Shown here piece by piece: positions 22,482 to 30,716 of a DNA stretch of 64,000 bases. The position numbers were made by a program, and so were the translations under genes. The notes under the pieces are model-generated. The model was not told where the DNA came from, ran no database searches, and saw only the letters and a list, made by a program, of their open reading frames with translations. The stretch covers positions 3,844,001 to 3,908,000 of the forward strand of contig NC_003228.3 in NCBI RefSeq assembly GCF_000025985.1, given 5' to 3'. This DNA comes from Bacteroides fragilis NCTC 9343. Its GTDB lineage: Bacteria; Bacteroidota; Bacteroidia; Bacteroidales; Bacteroidaceae. The stretch's first letter is position 1, and every line of letters starts with the position of its first letter.

Positions 22482-23481
22482 ATCCAGAATCTGTTTTTAT
22501 CTGAATCCATTTTCCATCTTCATTCTTTAATGGAATAATAAGACTTTTCTCTTCTTGAAAACTCATATCATCTATTTGCAATTTCAACTTTGGACTTAAT
22601 GGAATATTTCTTTTAACTCTACGATTTATACTTGCAGGTATAATAGAAAAAGATGTATCGAAATTTTTATTTTCAGACATTTTGTTTACCTTATCCTTAC
22701 ACCTGTCAAGAGAGAGCCCTTCAAGAATTGGAGTATAATGCTCCCAAACATGTTGCAGATATTCAGATAAATTAAACTCCTCATGACTTCTAAAATAATA
22801 AATTGTATTGTCCCGTAGTACTCTATAATCATCTGGACTTTTCACTTTCACCGAAAAGATAATCTTATCGATCAAATGCGTCAATACTTTCTCAGTATTC
22901 TTTGCATCAGAATTACAAAGCTGTACATCCAAATATCCTTCCCACCAATATCTAGCCGAGCGTCCTGAAGGATCATAGATAAAAGCATTGATTAACTGAT
23001 TATCAACTATCTCACAAAAGAATGATTTATACGTTTTCTTATTCAATGGAATGCCTCTTCTAGTCAACAGCTCTCTCTCATCGAGAAATTTATCATGGTC
23101 AGTTTTAGTTATTATGAAATAAGTCTTACCATCGTCCTCTACCAACAAATGAAATAAACTACCTTTAGGTATTTGTGTAATAGAGCCATATAGTTCTTGA
23201 GCATCTTTTTCTTTACGAAGCAATCTTTCGGCACTAATGGTAACAGATGAATTTTGTATTTCTACAATATCATTCTCAATTCCTTCAACAATAGCACTCA
23301 AGAGTCTATTATCAGGAGGAATCAAACAAGCTCTCTTATTCTTACCTGAGAATATCTCATTTAGAATTGATTGCACTATTGGCTCAATATCACTATAATG
23401 TTCTGTTAGATCTACAGCATCGATTGTATTCAAACTTTGTTCAATATGGTGCAGAAAAGCCTTTCTAATGTTCATAAGCAT
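22450..23481 (-). CDS. Uncharacterised soluble protein, 343 aa
   Basis: No clear family. The N-terminal half has alternating helices. The middle contains a hydrophobic block with KGSLFHLLVEDDGKTYFIIT, then a Lys/Arg-rich segment and DPSGRSARYWWEGYLDVQ, which distantly recalls nucleoid-associated NdpA/YejK-like proteins; this is only an impression. The C-terminus is charged, with no membrane segment. It is the first gene of a two-gene operon with the 535-aa membrane protein (32-bp overlap). A -7 box TACATTTG lies at 23503-23510 on the minus strand. The pairing of a soluble and a membrane protein in a mobile element's cargo zone makes a defence role plausible but unproven. Confidence 0.7.
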   Translation of the reverse strand: MLMNIRKAFLHHIEQSLNTIDAVDLTEHYSDIEPIVQSILNEIFSGKNKRACLIPPDNRLLSAIVEGIENDIVEIQNSSVTISAERLLRKEKDAQELYGSITQIPKGSLFHLLVEDDGKTYFIITKTDHDKFLDERELLTRRGIPLNKKTYKSFFCEIVDNQLINAFIYDPSGRSARYWWEGYLDVQLCNSDAKNTEKVLTHLIDKIIFSVKVKSPDDYRVLRDNTIYYFRSHEEFNLSEYLQHVWEHYTPILEGLSLDRCKDKVNKMSENKNFDTSFSIIPASINRRVKRNIPLSPKLKLQIDDMSFQEEKSLIIPLKNEDGKWIQIKTDSGYDYFKRNETD

Positions 23482-23575
23482 TTATATTTAAGTAACATAA
23501 GACAAATGTAGCTCTTTTTCTGCACATAATAATCAAACTCTTTAGCCTATTTTATACGATCATAAAAGAAATGTG

Positions 23576-23863
23576 TTAATAACTTCTTCGATAATGATTT
23601 TCTAAAAGGACACAAATTTCTGATTCTTTATAAATTATCTTTCCTGGAAGCTGTACATATCCCAACAGTCCTGTATCTCTGTAATCCTGCAAAGTTCGCT
23701 TGCTGATACACAGCTTTTGACAGACTTCCTCACCTGTCAGGTAATGTTCGCCACCCAGTACCGGATGATAATTCGTTACCATGTATTCCACATTCTCCAA
23801 CATCCGGTCAAGGGATGAAAACAAGACTTGTGTTATATTGGAATCTTTCGTTATCAAATCCAT
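23576..23863 (-). CDS. Helix-turn-helix protein (excisionase-like)
   Basis: A 95-aa protein with a C-terminal MerR/excisionase-type HTH: YLTGEEVCQKLCISKRTLQD, followed by YRDTGLLGYVQLPGKIIYKESEI. Such proteins act in Bacteroides elements as recombination directionality factors or transcription regulators. It lies 5 bp after a similar 95-aa HTH gene on the same strand, and the pair forms an operon behind an array of four TGTCC repeats. Confidence 0.85.
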   Translation of the reverse strand: MDLITKDSNITQVLFSSLDRMLENVEYMVTNYHPVLGGEHYLTGEEVCQKLCISKRTLQDYRDTGLLGYVQLPGKIIYKESEICVLLENHYRRSY

Positions 23864-23868
23864 AGGTT

Positions 23869-24156
23869 CTATTTTTTAGAGTTATTCTTCACGTGATTTT
23901 GCATAAAGGTTTCCACATCCGAAACCTTATAATAAATCTTGTTATTGATTTGCGAATAAGGTAATTTACCCGTATCACGATAGGTTTGCATCGTCCGGGC
24001 AGACACGTTCAGCAAACGGCAGGTTTCGCAGTTATCCAACCACTTATCCTGTTTTCTCCGCAAAGGAATACACAGGGCATCCATACGATTGATAAAGTGG
24101 TTAAATTTTTCCTGCCAAAGCTCGAATGTTTTCTTTTCAATGGTTACTATTTCCAT
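23869..24156 (-). CDS. Helix-turn-helix protein (excisionase-like)
   Basis: A 95-aa HTH_17-type protein: CETCRLLNVSARTMQTYRDT, then GKLPYSQINNKIYYKVSDVE. It is paralogous in layout to the 95-aa gene downstream. The pairing resembles the Xis-type gene pairs of Bacteroides conjugative and mobilizable elements, so a role in excision control is likely. It is the first gene of the operon; the -7 box TATATTTG (24200-24207) and the TGTCC array lie upstream. Confidence 0.85.
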   Translation of the reverse strand: MEIVTIEKKTFELWQEKFNHFINRMDALCIPLRRKQDKWLDNCETCRLLNVSARTMQTYRDTGKLPYSQINNKIYYKVSDVETFMQNHVKNNSKK

Positions 24157-24498
24157 ATTTCATTATGTTTTGATATTACTTCTTTTTTCTTGTTTGATGC
24201 AAATATATAGCCTTGAATAATAGCTTGTTTCAGACTGTCCGCAGATGTCCTTATATGTCCTCATTTGTCCCACTTGCATAGAGAAAAGTATAAGAAAAAC
24301 CCAAAAAGGTAAGCGATATAAAGAACTTCGTTCACATTTCATTCCCTATTATAATAAGGTAAAGAACACAAGCGAACTTTCACAGTCTGATAGTATTTTG
24401 AAGCAGAGCCGAGCAAAGCAATTCCCAATGCCTGACGCTTTGTTTTTTACCATTTTTTCTTATTTTATTTGTGGTGCTAATTCAAAAAACAAAGCACC
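24157..24498. other. Divergent intergenic region with control elements
   Basis: A 342-bp region between divergent HTH genes. It holds a minus-strand -7 box TATATTTG (24200-24207) and the TGTCC array (24236-24270). A plus-strand ORF of 85 codons here (24245-24502) lacks domain signals and looks non-coding. Confidence 0.6.
24236..24270. repeat. Four TGTCC repeats at exact 10-bp spacing
   Basis: TGTCC occurs at 24236, 24246, 24256 and 24266, one per helical turn. The array sits just upstream of the -7 box for the HTH gene pair, where an activator, repressor or Xis/Int protein could bind. Confidence 0.8.
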
Positions 24499-24804
24499 AT
24501 GAACAATCCTTTTGAAGAAATTTTCAAGCAGCTGGAAAACATCGAAAAGATGATTTCCCCCATAGTCAGTTCTTCATCCAAAGAACCGGACAGCAAGCAA
24601 TCCGTTTTAGTCAAAATATCCGTAGCCAGTCGGATAACCGGATATTCAGTTAATTACCTCTACCACTTAGCCAGCAGCGGAGCAATACCATGTGTCAAAC
24701 GTGGACGCTCCTTACGTTTCGATGTGGACGAGTTGCAGCGGTGGATGCAGCAACAATATGTACCAGCTTCCAGCAAACTATCCGATGAAAGAGAAAAGGG
24801 ATAA
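24499..24804 (+). CDS. Helix-turn-helix protein of the helicase operon
   Basis: A 101-aa protein: a helical N-terminus (KQLENIEKMISPIVS) and an excisionase-type HTH at residues about 38-85 (VKISVASRITGYSVNYLYHL, then GAIPCVKRGRSLRFDVDELQRWM). It is probably a DNA-binding partner of the replication/excision functions. The downstream VapE-like gene starts 20 bp before its stop, so the two are coupled. Confidence 0.85.
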   Translation: MNNPFEEIFKQLENIEKMISPIVSSSSKEPDSKQSVLVKISVASRITGYSVNYLYHLASSGAIPCVKRGRSLRFDVDELQRWMQQQYVPASSKLSDEREKG

Positions 24805-26017
24805 CGAAGCGGAACACACCGAGGGTAGGTTATCCAAGAACGAGCGCATCGAAAGGCAGCTTAATTCCTTGTACGACTTCCGGTTTAATATTGTGAAAAG
24901 CAGGACAGAATACCGGGCTGCAAATACTTCCGGTTTGTATCAGCCAGTCACAAAGTTTGCTTTGAACTCTTTCAGGCGCAAACTGGATGTTACCGCAGGT
25001 ATTACCACCTCTGCCGAAAACATCCGTATGATATTGGAAAGCGATTTCGCAAATAAGGTGCATCCCATACGGGAATACCTTACTGCCCTACCCTTGTTGA
25101 ATCCTGCCGGACATGGATATATCAAAAAACTGTTGAACACGGTGCAAGTAGCCAATCCCGGCGAGTGGGAGGAGTATTTTACGAAATGGCTTGTCGGTGT
25201 GGTAGCTAATGCCATGAATGATACAGGCTGTCAAAACCATACTTGTTTAGTCCTTACTGGCGACAATCAGGGACAGTTCAAAACATGGTGGCTGGATAAC
25301 CTTTGCCCGTCATCGCTAAAAAATTATCTATTTACCGGGAAGATAGACCCACAAAGCAAAGATATTCTGACACTGATAGCCGAATATCTGTTTATCAACA
25401 TCGACGACCAGCTAAAGGAACTCAACAAGCAGAATGAAAACGCATTAAAGAACCTGATAACCACCCCGGCAGTTAAATACCGCAGACCGTATGATATTTA
25501 CATAGAGGAATATCCGCATTTAGCCAGCTTCATGGCTTCGGTGAACGGTAACGAGTTCTTGACAGACCCGACAGGGAACAGACGATTTCTGCCTTTTGAA
25601 GTCCTGCACATTGATAAACCGACAGCAGAAAGTATCAACATGGATAATGTCTACTCCGAAATCATGTACTTGTATCGGCAAGGTGTACGCTATTGGTTTA
25701 ATGATGCGGAGATTGAAGAACTGCACCTGACAAATGCGGAATTTGAGGTGCAAACGGTTGAGTTTGAAATGCTGATGCAGTATTTTGAGAAGCCCACAGA
25801 GGAAGAAGAAAGCCTTTTCTTTATGACAACAGCGCAAATTCTCACTTGTTTACGGGATGTCTGCCCTATGCAGTTATCTGAAAAACGGTTGGGGGAAGCA
25901 TTGCGGAAAGCCGGATTTAAACGGGTACAAAAGCGTATCAGCAACTGCAACTATTCAGTATATGGGTACAGAATAAAGCCTGTTTCCATACCCTACACCG
26001 ATAACGATTACGGTTAA
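24785..26017 (+). CDS. VapE/VirE-like helicase-type ATPase
   Basis: About 410 aa, with an open frame extending upstream to 24692. The ATG at 24785 (MKEKRDNEAEHTEG) overlaps the HTH gene by 20 bp and is the likely start. The central domain resembles the D5-like/virulence-associated E superfamily-3 helicases of Bacteroides elements: WEEYFTKWLVGVVANAM, a P-loop-like LTGDNQGQFKTWWLDNL, then FINIDDQLKELNKQN (Walker B-like) and DPTGNRRFLPFEV. The P-loop is unusual (GxxxGxxKT rather than GxxxxGKT). It probably helps replication of the excised element, together with the primase downstream. Confidence 0.8.
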   Translation: MKEKRDNEAEHTEGRLSKNERIERQLNSLYDFRFNIVKSRTEYRAANTSGLYQPVTKFALNSFRRKLDVTAGITTSAENIRMILESDFANKVHPIREYLTALPLLNPAGHGYIKKLLNTVQVANPGEWEEYFTKWLVGVVANAMNDTGCQNHTCLVLTGDNQGQFKTWWLDNLCPSSLKNYLFTGKIDPQSKDILTLIAEYLFINIDDQLKELNKQNENALKNLITTPAVKYRRPYDIYIEEYPHLASFMASVNGNEFLTDPTGNRRFLPFEVLHIDKPTAESINMDNVYSEIMYLYRQGVRYWFNDAEIEELHLTNAEFEVQTVEFEMLMQYFEKPTEEEESLFFMTTAQILTCLRDVCPMQLSEKRLGEALRKAGFKRVQKRISNCNYSVYGYRIKPVSIPYTDNDYG

Positions 26018-26352
26018 CACAGCCGTTTTATAATTGGCACAGTTACTCCCATGTAGTAACTACCGCAAAACATCTTACTGTGTTTTATTCATTGAATACC
26101 AATCATTTATACAATACGCAGTAAAGAAGTAAGATAAAACCCTGAACTTTCAGGAAATTAAAAAAAAAGAAAAGTCAGAAAACAACATAGGTAATATTTC
26201 TATCTCTTTTGTATAGAATAACTTACTTATCTTACTGCATAGAGTATAATCCGTTGAAAGAAAAAGAGATAGGTGCAAAAAGTTGACTATTTTTCTTCTT
26301 ACTCGCTTCTTACTTCATTACTGCAATTTACAAACATTCAAAAATAAAGATT
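26018..26352. other. Intergenic region with inverted repeats and TTACT motifs
   Basis: 335 bp between the helicase and primase genes. It contains AGTTACT/AGTAACT (26041-26047, 26055-26061), AGTAAGATAA/TTATCTTACT (26128-26137, 26227-26236), and CTTACT copies at 26074, 26231, 26298 and 26309, on AT-rich DNA. This is the position expected of a replication origin for an excised element, but that is inference. Confidence 0.45.
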
Positions 26353-27387
26353 ATGACTTATCAGGAAGCTAATCATATCAGTATCAAAGACTATCTGAAA
26401 TCATTGGGCATTCTGCCCGCAGTGGATAAATATTATTACGGCATGTACCATAGTCCGTTCCGTCAGGATGATACGCCCAGTTTCAAGGTGGATTACGGTG
26501 TAAACCTGTGGTGTGACTTCGGGACAGGCGAGGGTGGCTCGCTCATCGACCTTGTAATGAAGCAGCACGGGTACAACGCCTACGATGCTATCTGTCGGCT
26601 GGAACAGTATTCATCCGGAAATTCTTTTTCTTTTCAAGGAAAAGAGGTTTCAGAAAAGAATCAGCATGAAAGGAAACAACCGACCAGCCCGATAGAAATC
26701 CGTAAAATCCAGCCGTTGCAGAATCCAGCACTCATAGATTATTTGAGAAGCAGGAACATTCCACCTCAAATGGCAGTACACTATGTGCAGGAAATGTATT
26801 ACCGTATCGGCGACAAACCTTATTTTGCACTCGCTTTCAAGAACGATGCCGGAGGTTACGAGCTTCGCAATCCACGTTTCAAGGGCAGTACATCACCCAA
26901 AGACATCACACACATACGGCAGTCAGGCAAAAAGAACGATAGCTGTTTTGTTTTCGAGGGAGTTATGGACTATCTTTCTTTTATCGCCATCCGGCAGAAA
27001 ACAAATCCTACCTATCCTTGTCTTGACTGGCAGGATTATGTTATCCTGAACTCAACCACAAATGTAGATAAAGCCTTATACCCGTTAGCCGAATACGAAC
27101 ATATCCACTGCCTTTTGGATAATGACGATGCAGGGCGTAAAGCTACCCAAGCCATACAAAAAGAATATTGTTGGCATGTACGTGATTCATCACATCTGTA
27201 CAATGAATACAAGGACTTGAACGATTACCTGTGTGGGAAGAAGTTCAACCAAGCAGAGAATAGGATGCAACAGTCAACCCAACAAACGCAGTCGGAGAAA
27301 CAAAAACAGTCTGCCAAGCAACAACAGCAGGAAGATAAAAATAGACAAACTCCCGATGAAAAAAGAAAAAGGGGCAGGCGGTTGTAA
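26353..27387 (+). CDS. Toprim-domain DNA primase of the element
   Basis: A 344-aa CHC2/Toprim-type primase. The N-terminal part (residues about 1-75) resembles a CHC2 domain (SPFRQDDTPSFKVDYG, WCDFGTGEGGSLIDLVM) but lacks the usual zinc-ligand set. The Toprim domain has the catalytic Glu in CFVFEGVMDYLSF and the DxD-type motif in HCLLDNDDAGRKAT. The C-terminal 50 residues are a Gln/Lys-rich tail. It likely primes replication of the element after excision or transfer. It lies before the oriT-like region. Confidence 0.85.
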   Translation: MTYQEANHISIKDYLKSLGILPAVDKYYYGMYHSPFRQDDTPSFKVDYGVNLWCDFGTGEGGSLIDLVMKQHGYNAYDAICRLEQYSSGNSFSFQGKEVSEKNQHERKQPTSPIEIRKIQPLQNPALIDYLRSRNIPPQMAVHYVQEMYYRIGDKPYFALAFKNDAGGYELRNPRFKGSTSPKDITHIRQSGKKNDSCFVFEGVMDYLSFIAIRQKTNPTYPCLDWQDYVILNSTTNVDKALYPLAEYEHIHCLLDNDDAGRKATQAIQKEYCWHVRDSSHLYNEYKDLNDYLCGKKFNQAENRMQQSTQQTQSEKQKQSAKQQQQEDKNRQTPDEKRKRGRRL

Positions 27388-27399
27388 TTAGTAGAACAG

Positions 27400-27544
27400 G
27401 CAAAGCATACCAACGGCAAGCGGTATGATTTAGGGGAGCAAGGTTATGTTTCGGTAGACCGAAACACCTTGCTTTGCTCATCGCAAAGGGAAATTTCTCC
27501 CGTTGGTCGCAATTTCTAAGATACCACCTAAAAAGCAAAAACGT
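27400..27544. other. oriT: Putative oriT region
   Basis: Non-coding DNA directly before the mobilization genes, with two hairpins. One is CATACC/GGTATG (27406-27411, 27422-27427). The second is a 16-bp stem with a 3-nt bulge (27437-27443 with 27467-27473, inner 27447-27455 with 27458-27466). Inverted repeats beside a nick site are typical of transfer origins. The nick itself cannot be placed from sequence. Confidence 0.6.
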
Positions 27545-27928
27545 ATGACAGAGATAAGAAACAAATCAGGAGGTCGACCGGCAAAGAACCGGATAGACAA
27601 ACAAAAACGGGTAGTCAGTACGAAGCTGACAGAGTTACAGTATTACGCTATCAAGAAGCGAGCCGGAGAATCCGGTCTGCCTATTAGCGAATACGTCCGG
27701 CAAGCGATTATTTCGACAGAGGTAACACCCCGACTGAACAAGCAGGACGCAGACAGTATCCGCAAGTTAGCCGGAGAAGCCAACAACCTCAACCAGCTTG
27801 CGCACCGTGCCAATGCAGGAGGTTTTGCGCTCGTGGCAGTGGAGCTTGTGAAACTGAAAAACAGGATTATTGAAATCATAAACCAGTTATCGGATGATTG
27901 GAAAAATAAAAAAGGGAAGCGGATTTAA
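27545..27928 (+). CDS. MobC-like relaxosome accessory protein
   Basis: 127 aa from ATG 27545; a TTG frame extension to 27503 is unlikely. The basic N-terminus (GGRPAKNRIDKQKRVVSTKLT) leads into a ribbon-helix-helix-like start, then GLPISEYVRQAIIS and the MobC-type helix region LAGEANNLNQLAHRANAGGF. It should bind oriT and help the relaxase nick it. The relaxase start lies 35 bp inside its end. Confidence 0.85.
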   Translation: MTEIRNKSGGRPAKNRIDKQKRVVSTKLTELQYYAIKKRAGESGLPISEYVRQAIISTEVTPRLNKQDADSIRKLAGEANNLNQLAHRANAGGFALVAVELVKLKNRIIEIINQLSDDWKNKKGKRI

Positions 27929-28808
27929 AGGTTGTGTGAACTATGTACTCGGCAAGGAACAGGCAGCTTTGCTTCATGCGGAGGGAGTGTTAGCCGAAAG
28001 CAAGCAGGACATTATCCGTAGTTTCTGTATGCAAACAGAAATGAATCCCGGTTTGAAGAAGCCAGTCGGACATATTGCGCTAAGTTATTCGGTAGTGGAT
28101 GCCCCAAAACTAACAGACGAGAAAATGATACAGTTGGCACAAGAGTACATGCGTGAAATGAAAATCACCGATACGCAGTATATCATCGTGCGGCATCAAG
28201 ACCGGGAGCATCCGCATGTACATATCGTATTCAACCGGATAGATAATAACGGTAAAACCATTTCAGACAGTAACGATATGTTCCGGAACGAGCAAGTTTG
28301 CAAGAAGCTGAAAGAAAAACACGGATTGTATTTTGCCAAAGGGACAGAGCAGGTGAAACAGCACTGTCTAAAAGAGCCGGACAAAACGAAATACGAGATT
28401 TACACGGCTGTAAAGAATGAAATCGGGAAATCAAGGAACTGGCAGCAGTTACAGGAGCAGTTAATGGAAAAAGGTATCAGCATTCAGTTCAAACACAAAG
28501 GGCAGACGGATGAAATACAGGGCATTTTTTCCAAAGGTGAATACATGTTCAAAGGCTCGGAGATTGACCGCAGTTTCAGTTTTTCCAAATTGGATAAATA
28601 TTTCGGGGATGCAAGGTTGACAACAGCCGGAAGCAACAAGCAAACGATTACCCCACAAACACAGGAACCAGCAATAAACAAAAGTGATAATTCGCTACTG
28701 GCAGGTTTAGGTGGTTTGTTTTCCGTTTCGTCCTCTCCTGTTGATGAAACGCCTGACAATCCCGATTTGAGAAAGAAGAAGAAAAAGAAACGACAATTTA
28801 AGTTATAA
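27894..28808 (+). CDS. Relaxase / mobilization nuclease
   Basis: A 304-aa MobP-type relaxase (Relaxase/mobilization nuclease family). It nicks oriT and pilots the DNA strand during transfer by a helper's conjugation machinery. N-terminal GSGFKGCVNYVLG holds a Tyr candidate. The metal-binding histidines are in GHIALSYS (His60) and EHPHVHIVFNRID (residues 105-117). The C-terminal third is basic and ends in a Lys-rich tail. Coupled to the MobC-like gene by overlap. Confidence 0.92.
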   Translation: MIGKIKKGSGFKGCVNYVLGKEQAALLHAEGVLAESKQDIIRSFCMQTEMNPGLKKPVGHIALSYSVVDAPKLTDEKMIQLAQEYMREMKITDTQYIIVRHQDREHPHVHIVFNRIDNNGKTISDSNDMFRNEQVCKKLKEKHGLYFAKGTEQVKQHCLKEPDKTKYEIYTAVKNEIGKSRNWQQLQEQLMEKGISIQFKHKGQTDEIQGIFSKGEYMFKGSEIDRSFSFSKLDKYFGDARLTTAGSNKQTITPQTQEPAINKSDNSLLAGLGGLFSVSSSPVDETPDNPDLRKKKKKKRQFKL

Positions 28809-28812
28809 GCGT

Positions 28813-29538
28813 ATGGAAGAAAATTTGATTTTAGAGGGGCTTCTCTCTATGGTTACGGAACTGAAAGAGAAGCAGGAACAACAGGTGACACCAGCCAGCC
28901 GGGAGGAAACGATAAACCGACTGGATGTTATTGAGCAGCGTATTTTAGAATTACAGGGAAAGCCTGCCATTCTTGAAAACATAGAGCAGGAGATTTTAAG
29001 TCAAATCGCCAATATCAAGCAAGGACAGTCCGAGAACCCAAAACAAGACCTTGAAGATATAAAAGGGCTTATCGTAGCTTCACACAGGTATTTCAAGGAG
29101 AAAGTAAAGATATTGTTTCCGGCTGACACACAACAATTGGAAAAGACAGAATCCAGTTCTTGGTATGATAAATTTCTAAACTGGACTACTCTCTACCTGA
29201 AACCGAAATTCTTTCTTTTTTTAGCAGGAATACTCATTTGCCTTGTGTCGTTAGTCCTGAATATCCGTTTTGCGGAACGGATGCAGCAGTTACAGGACAA
29301 TGATATAAAATACCGTTATCTCCTGATGAAAGGAAAGGCTGACGGTAGCAGTTTAGATTTGCTGGAAATGAATTTCAGCCGGAAACGGGATAATGCTTTT
29401 ATTCAAAGCGTAACAGATACGGTTATAGATTTTGAATATCGCAGCCGTAAGCAAGCGGAAGCGTTGGAACGTGCAAGGCTGTTGGACGAGCAAGCCAAAC
29501 AGTTAAAAAAGGAAGCGGATAAGTTAGGGAAACCATAG
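28813..29538 (+). CDS. Membrane-anchored mobilization-associated protein
   Basis: 241 aa, 4 bp after the relaxase gene. Residues 1-110 are coiled-coil-rich. One membrane helix lies at about 133-151 (FFLFLAGILICLVSLVLNI). The C-terminal 90 residues are again helical and charged. The position suggests a link between the relaxosome and the membrane, but no motif proves this. I do not recognise a named family. A terminator follows at 29548-29579. Confidence 0.7.
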   Translation: MEENLILEGLLSMVTELKEKQEQQVTPASREETINRLDVIEQRILELQGKPAILENIEQEILSQIANIKQGQSENPKQDLEDIKGLIVASHRYFKEKVKILFPADTQQLEKTESSSWYDKFLNWTTLYLKPKFFLFLAGILICLVSLVLNIRFAERMQQLQDNDIKYRYLLMKGKADGSSLDLLEMNFSRKRDNAFIQSVTDTVIDFEYRSRKQAEALERARLLDEQAKQLKKEADKLGKP

Positions 29539-29547
29539 AAAAGAGAG

Positions 29548-29579
29548 AGCCGGAGCAAGTGATACCCACCACTCCGGCT
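29548..29579. terminator. Bidirectional terminator after the mob genes
   Basis: AGCCGGAG/CTCCGGCT (29548-29555 with 29572-29579) between convergent genes. Confidence 0.7.
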
Positions 29580-29587
29580 TATCTGTC

Positions 29588-29941
29588 TTACTTCTTTTCC
29601 CCGAACTGCTTTTCAAAGTTACGGAGCATGACCGCATTAAACCGTTCCTTGATAAACTCCCGGACATCCGAAGCCCGGTAATAGACTTTTCCACTAATCA
29701 ACATATAGGGTAATTTGTTTTTGCTTCGCAGTCGTTGTAAAGTCCTGATACTTACTTTGAATAACAGGCATAAATCCTGATTATCCAGCAGGTTATCATC
29801 TTCAGACAACACCTTGTCGACATTACGCAATACCCGTACATCCTTGCAAAGCTCATCCAATTTATCAAATAGCTTTTGCATCCATTCTTTGAAATCGTAG
29901 TTTTCTATATACATATTTGGTTCATTCTTCAGATTATACAT
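29588..29941 (-). CDS. Helix-turn-helix protein
   Basis: 117 aa. An N-terminal helical part (EWMQKLFDKLDELCKDVRVL) is followed by a MerR/excisionase-type HTH (LLDNQDLCLLFKVSIRTLQR, then KLPYMLISGKVYYRASDVREF). It is related in layout to the 95-aa HTH pair at 23.6-24.2 kb. Probably a regulator of the element's excision or transfer. The start is at 29941 or at the internal ATG 29914. Confidence 0.8.
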   Translation of the reverse strand: MYNLKNEPNMYIENYDFKEWMQKLFDKLDELCKDVRVLRNVDKVLSEDDNLLDNQDLCLLFKVSIRTLQRLRSKNKLPYMLISGKVYYRASDVREFIKERFNAVMLRNFEKQFGEKK

Positions 29942-30044
29942 TAATGATTGTCAATCGATTGATGAAGCAAAGTTGAGAAAACCAGCGTAAAGAAATTACG
30001 GGGTAGCACATGGAATCCCCTATAAATTAAAGTTAAGTCATTGA

Positions 30045-30660
30045 TTATCTATATCCTTTTTTATCATGTTCGTTTCGGATAAGGTCAGATAGTCCATTAA
30101 GAAATTCGGTTATTTTGCCCAGCTTGCGCTTTATTACATCCTCATGCTTTTGGTGATAGTCTTTCAGTTGGATGTTAAACACCCATTCAAAGGCTTTAGA
30201 GAAGTCAGACAAAAAAGCTGGTTTGCCATTTTTATAGACGATATGTTTGGAAAGGAATAAACTGCTGATAATTTCCATTATATCAATCAGGTTTGTTTTG
30301 TCTGCCAAATAAAGAGGAGAAAAAGGTTGTTTATTAAAGTGTGGTTTGAACTGTTCAGGGTATTTAATACGCCATTCTACAAGGCGTATTTCATTGTTCA
30401 GTAATCCTATCGCTTCATCAATGAGATACAAATAAGGCATTTTTTTCTTGCTCAAACCACACACGGTACGATTTAAGTCTATGTAATCCGAAAGAAAAAC
30501 AGCGTAGTAAAACGCTATTATCCTGTTCGTTAGTACTAAAATCAGCTAAATGGGTAGCTAATTCGTTGATAGCTTCTGATAGTTTATCCACAGAAGCTTT
30601 ACGCTGTGGATATTCCGACAATAGACGGAAAAATCTCTGTTGTAATAAGTTGCTCATCAT
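30045..30660 (-). pseudogene. RteC-like regulator, frameshifted at an A7 run
   Basis: Two overlapping frames (30418-30660, 80 aa; 30045-30464, 139 aa) together give an RteC-like protein of about 204 aa. The second part has the C-terminal pattern LADKTNLIDIMEIISSLF, then FSKAFEWVFNIQLKDY and RKLGKITEFLNGL. RteC activates excision genes in CTnDOT-type elements. The frames meet at seven A on the coding strand (30440-30446). With six A the sequence reads through as EQEKMPYLYLIDEAIG. It may be a pseudogene, a phase-variable tract or a slippage site. Confidence 0.7.
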
Positions 30661-30716
30661 AATATTTGTAATATGGAAGTTCTGCCAGAATTTGACAGAA
30701 CTTCCCGTTGAGAGGA

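Noticed and set aside
24236..24270. Short repeat array as CRISPR
   Set aside because: Units are 5 bp at 10-bp spacing, with no spacers of 25-40 bp and no cas genes.
24245..24502. 85-aa plus-strand ORF
   Set aside because: It overlaps the TGTCC array and the start of the HTH gene and has no recognisable motif. Probably non-coding.
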